Below are positions 7,008-8,396 of a stretch of 8,396 nt of DNA, piece after piece. The notes beneath the pieces were generated by a model. The model was not told where the DNA came from. It was given only the letters and a program-made list of their open reading frames with translations, and did not search any database. Each line of letters starts with the position of its first letter. The stretch's first letter is position 1. A program made the translations under genes and the position numbers. Origin of the DNA: CAZAQB01 sp964487155 (GTDB lineage: Bacteria; Pseudomonadota; Gammaproteobacteria; Nitrococcales; Nitrococcaceae); contig CAZAQB010000144.1 in the NCBI GenBank assembly GCA_964487155.1, positions 1 to 8,396 of the forward strand, read 5' to 3'.

Positions 7008-8184
7008 TGCCCTGCGCCGCCAGGCCGGCGGCGCCGCCCCCGAAGGCGAACTGCGCCAGCGCCTGGAGCGGCTGCGTCCGCAGCGTCGCGGCCCGGTTCC
7101 CCAGGCAGGCGCCCCGGACCCGGAGGCCCTGGCGCGCCGGGTGGGAGGGGAGCTGCTGGAACAGGGCCTGGTGCGCATCGAGTCCCGGCTTGCCCCGGGC
7201 AGCCGCCACGGCCGGGTGACCCTGGACGGCCTCGCGCCCCTGGACTGGCCGGGCCTGGCGCTTTCCAGCCGCGAGGGCCTGGGTTTTCTGGATACCGAGA
7301 CCTCCGGGCTCGCCGGCGGCACCGGCACCGTGGCCTACGTGGTGGGCCTGGCGGTGTTCCGGGGCGGGGTTCTGCACCTGCGCCAGTACCTGCTGGGGAG
7401 CTTCCAGGCCGAGCGCGCCCTGCTGGCCCGCCTGGAGTGCGACCTGGCTGGCCTCGCCGCCCTGGTCACCTACAACGGCGGCAGCTTCGACCTGCCCCTG
7501 CTGCGGGACCGGTTCGGCCTCGCGCGCCGCCCGTCCCCCGTGCACGACCTGGTGCACCTGGACCTGCTCCACGCCGTGCGGGCCCTGTTCCGCCGGCGTC
7601 TGCCCGACTGCCGCCTGGCGTCCTGCGAGGGTCACCTGCTGGGGTTCGCCCGGCACGGGGACCTGCCCGGATCCGAGGCGCCCGAGGTCTGGTTCGACTG
7701 GGTGCGGCGTGGGAATTGCGCGCGCATGCCGGAGGTGCTGCGCCACAACCGGCTCGACATCATCAGCCTGGCGGCCCTGCTGGAGCGCCTGGAGCAGGCC
7801 TGGGCCGATCCCGCGGCGGCCGGCGCCGACCCCCTGGGGGCGGCCCGGGCCTGGGAGCGCGGCGGCAACCCGGAACGGGCGTTTTGCCTGCTGCAGGCCC
7901 AGCAGCACGCCCTGGACGCCCGCGGCTGGCTGGAGCTGGCCCGGCGCTGCCGCCAGCGCGGGGAGTGGGCCGCCGCCCGCGGCATCTGGGAGCAGCGCGC
8001 CCACGAGGGCTGCGCCGAGTCCGCCGAGAGCCTCGCCAAGTACCACGAGCATGTGGCCCGGGACCCGCAGGCGGCCCTGGCGGCGGCCGCCGGCCTGCCG
8101 GAGGGCGAGGCCAGCCGCCGGCGCCGGGAGCGCCTCAAGCGCAAGGCGGCCCGGCCGGCCAGCGGTCGGCTCGGCCTGGGTTGA
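6985..8184 (+). CDS. mrfB: MrfB/YprB-type DEDD exonuclease with C-terminal TPR-like region
   Basis: A 399-residue partner nuclease of MrfA. The start MSLRRRLDALRRQ resembles the basic N-terminus usual in YprB. The RNase H-like exonuclease core spans about 95-270: D103 and E105 in GFLDTETSGLAGG, D169 in YNGGSFDLPLLRDR, and D258 in RHNRLDIISL. These supply the four acidic metal ligands, with H254 three residues before the last one's neighbour position (H-x3-D). The C-terminal part (about 284-370) is alpha-helical with repeated W/A-rich units (AWERGGNPERAFCLL, WLELARRCRQRGEWAAA), consistent with TPR-like repeats, then a basic tail. Its ATG sits 23 bases inside mrfA with no good ribosome binding site, so coupled translation is likely. 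It would degrade DNA at lesions opened by the helicase, a role inferred from the Bacillus pair. Confidence 0.9.
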   Translation: MSLRRRLDALRRQAGGAAPEGELRQRLERLRPQRRGPVPQAGAPDPEALARRVGGELLEQGLVRIESRLAPGSRHGRVTLDGLAPLDWPGLALSSREGLGFLDTETSGLAGGTGTVAYVVGLAVFRGGVLHLRQYLLGSFQAERALLARLECDLAGLAALVTYNGGSFDLPLLRDRFGLARRPSPVHDLVHLDLLHAVRALFRRRLPDCRLASCEGHLLGFARHGDLPGSEAPEVWFDWVRRGNCARMPEVLRHNRLDIISLAALLERLEQAWADPAAAGADPLGAARAWERGGNPERAFCLLQAQQHALDARGWLELARRCRQRGEWAAARGIWEQRAHEGCAESAESLAKYHEHVARDPQAALAAAAGLPEGEASRRRRERLKRKAARPASGRLGLG

Positions 8185-8197
8185 ACGCGAGACGAAA

Positions 8198-8320
8198 TCA
8201 GCCACAGATGAACACGGATGAAAACGGATTATTGTAGTGATTCCGGTCATCCACCCGGAGTGCGCCTTCTATTGGCCAATGCCATTTCAATTCCACGGAA
8301 AGATCAGCGTTCATCCGCGA
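8198..8320. repeat. Inverted pair of GATGAAC-type dispersed repeat units
   Basis: Just after the mrfB stop, CACAGATGAACACGGATG (8203-8220) is followed by GATGAAAACGGAT, giving a 10-base tandem period. About 80 bases on, the complement CGCGGATGAACGCTGATC lies on the minus strand (8302-8319), matching 13 of 18 positions. Units of the form GATGAAC-RC-GAT next to CACAG are, from memory, a dispersed repeat common in the intergenic DNA of many bacteria. Between the arms lie a perfect palindrome ATTGGCCAAT (8271-8280) and a weak hairpin TCCGG-N8-CCGGA (8242-8259) without a T run. The composition is less GC-rich than the neighbouring genes. Confidence 0.55.
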
Positions 8321-8382
8321 CCATGCGCGGCTGCTTCTCCTCTCGCCCCTCTGGGTTTCTCACAATAACCTCGCTGGACAAA

Positions 8383-8396
8383 TCGCCGGCCGGCGA
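8383..8396. repeat. Perfect 14-base palindrome at the window edge
   Basis: TCGCCGGCCGGCGA is fully self-complementary and ends exactly at the window boundary, so it may be part of a longer structure. There is no T run visible. It could be part of a terminator or a chance GC-rich palindrome. Confidence 0.4.

Noticed and set aside
4530..7328. A 932-codon open frame on the minus strand opposite mrfA
   Set aside because: The plus strand encodes a clear helicase with all motifs. The antisense product is low-complexity (G, A, V, H, Q rich), as expected from complementing GC-rich codons.

Overview
The window is very GC-rich DNA in which almost every base is coding and the antisense strand is full of accidental open frames. 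The gene families (a LexA-type SOS repressor, PAS-rich sensor kinases, an Rcp1-type response regulator, an MrfA/MrfB pair) suggest a high-GC proteobacterium, perhaps a gammaproteobacterium of the Chromatiales/Ectothiorhodospiraceae kind. That placement is a guess from composition and family style; no rRNA or other marker gene is present.

Left half (1-3512, minus strand): a compact signalling operon read right to left. A 700-residue membrane-anchored histidine kinase with three PAS domains (1410-3512) overlaps a single-domain Rcp1-type response regulator (980-1420) by 11 bases. That gene overlaps, through an ATGA junction, a protein with two receiver domains and a PAS domain that runs off the left edge (1-983). 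The overlaps suggest translational coupling and a shared phosphotransfer pathway.

Middle (3513-3897): a gene-free stretch of 385 bases. Next to the kinase start lies a 165-base imperfect inverted repeat (3521-3685) bounded by TA dinucleotides, resembling a small non-autonomous mobile element (MITE). The remaining 210 bases hold several short GC-rich hairpins and no convincing gene.

Right half (3898-8184): a DNA-damage module. A LexA-family repressor (minus) is divergent from an MrfA/YprA-type DEAH helicase (plus), which overlaps an MrfB/YprB-type DEDD exonuclease by 23 bases. The short interval between the repressor and the helicase holds a sigma70-like promoter reading into the helicase. 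Superimposed on it is a symmetric four-half-site operator, GTTC-N7-GTTC then GAAC-N7-GAAC, centred at 4535. These are two opposed copies of the LexA-box form described for alphaproteobacteria, and the repressor's recognition helix resembles that of LexA proteins that read GTTC/GAAC. The likely logic is that the repressor silences mrfA-mrfB, and RecA-stimulated self-cleavage (Ala94-Gly95 bond, Ser128/Lys166) releases the helicase and nuclease after damage. In Bacillus subtilis this pair repairs mitomycin C lesions.

Tail (8185-8396): no gene. It holds an inverted pair of GATGAAC-type dispersed repeat units and, at the very edge, a perfect 14-base palindrome.
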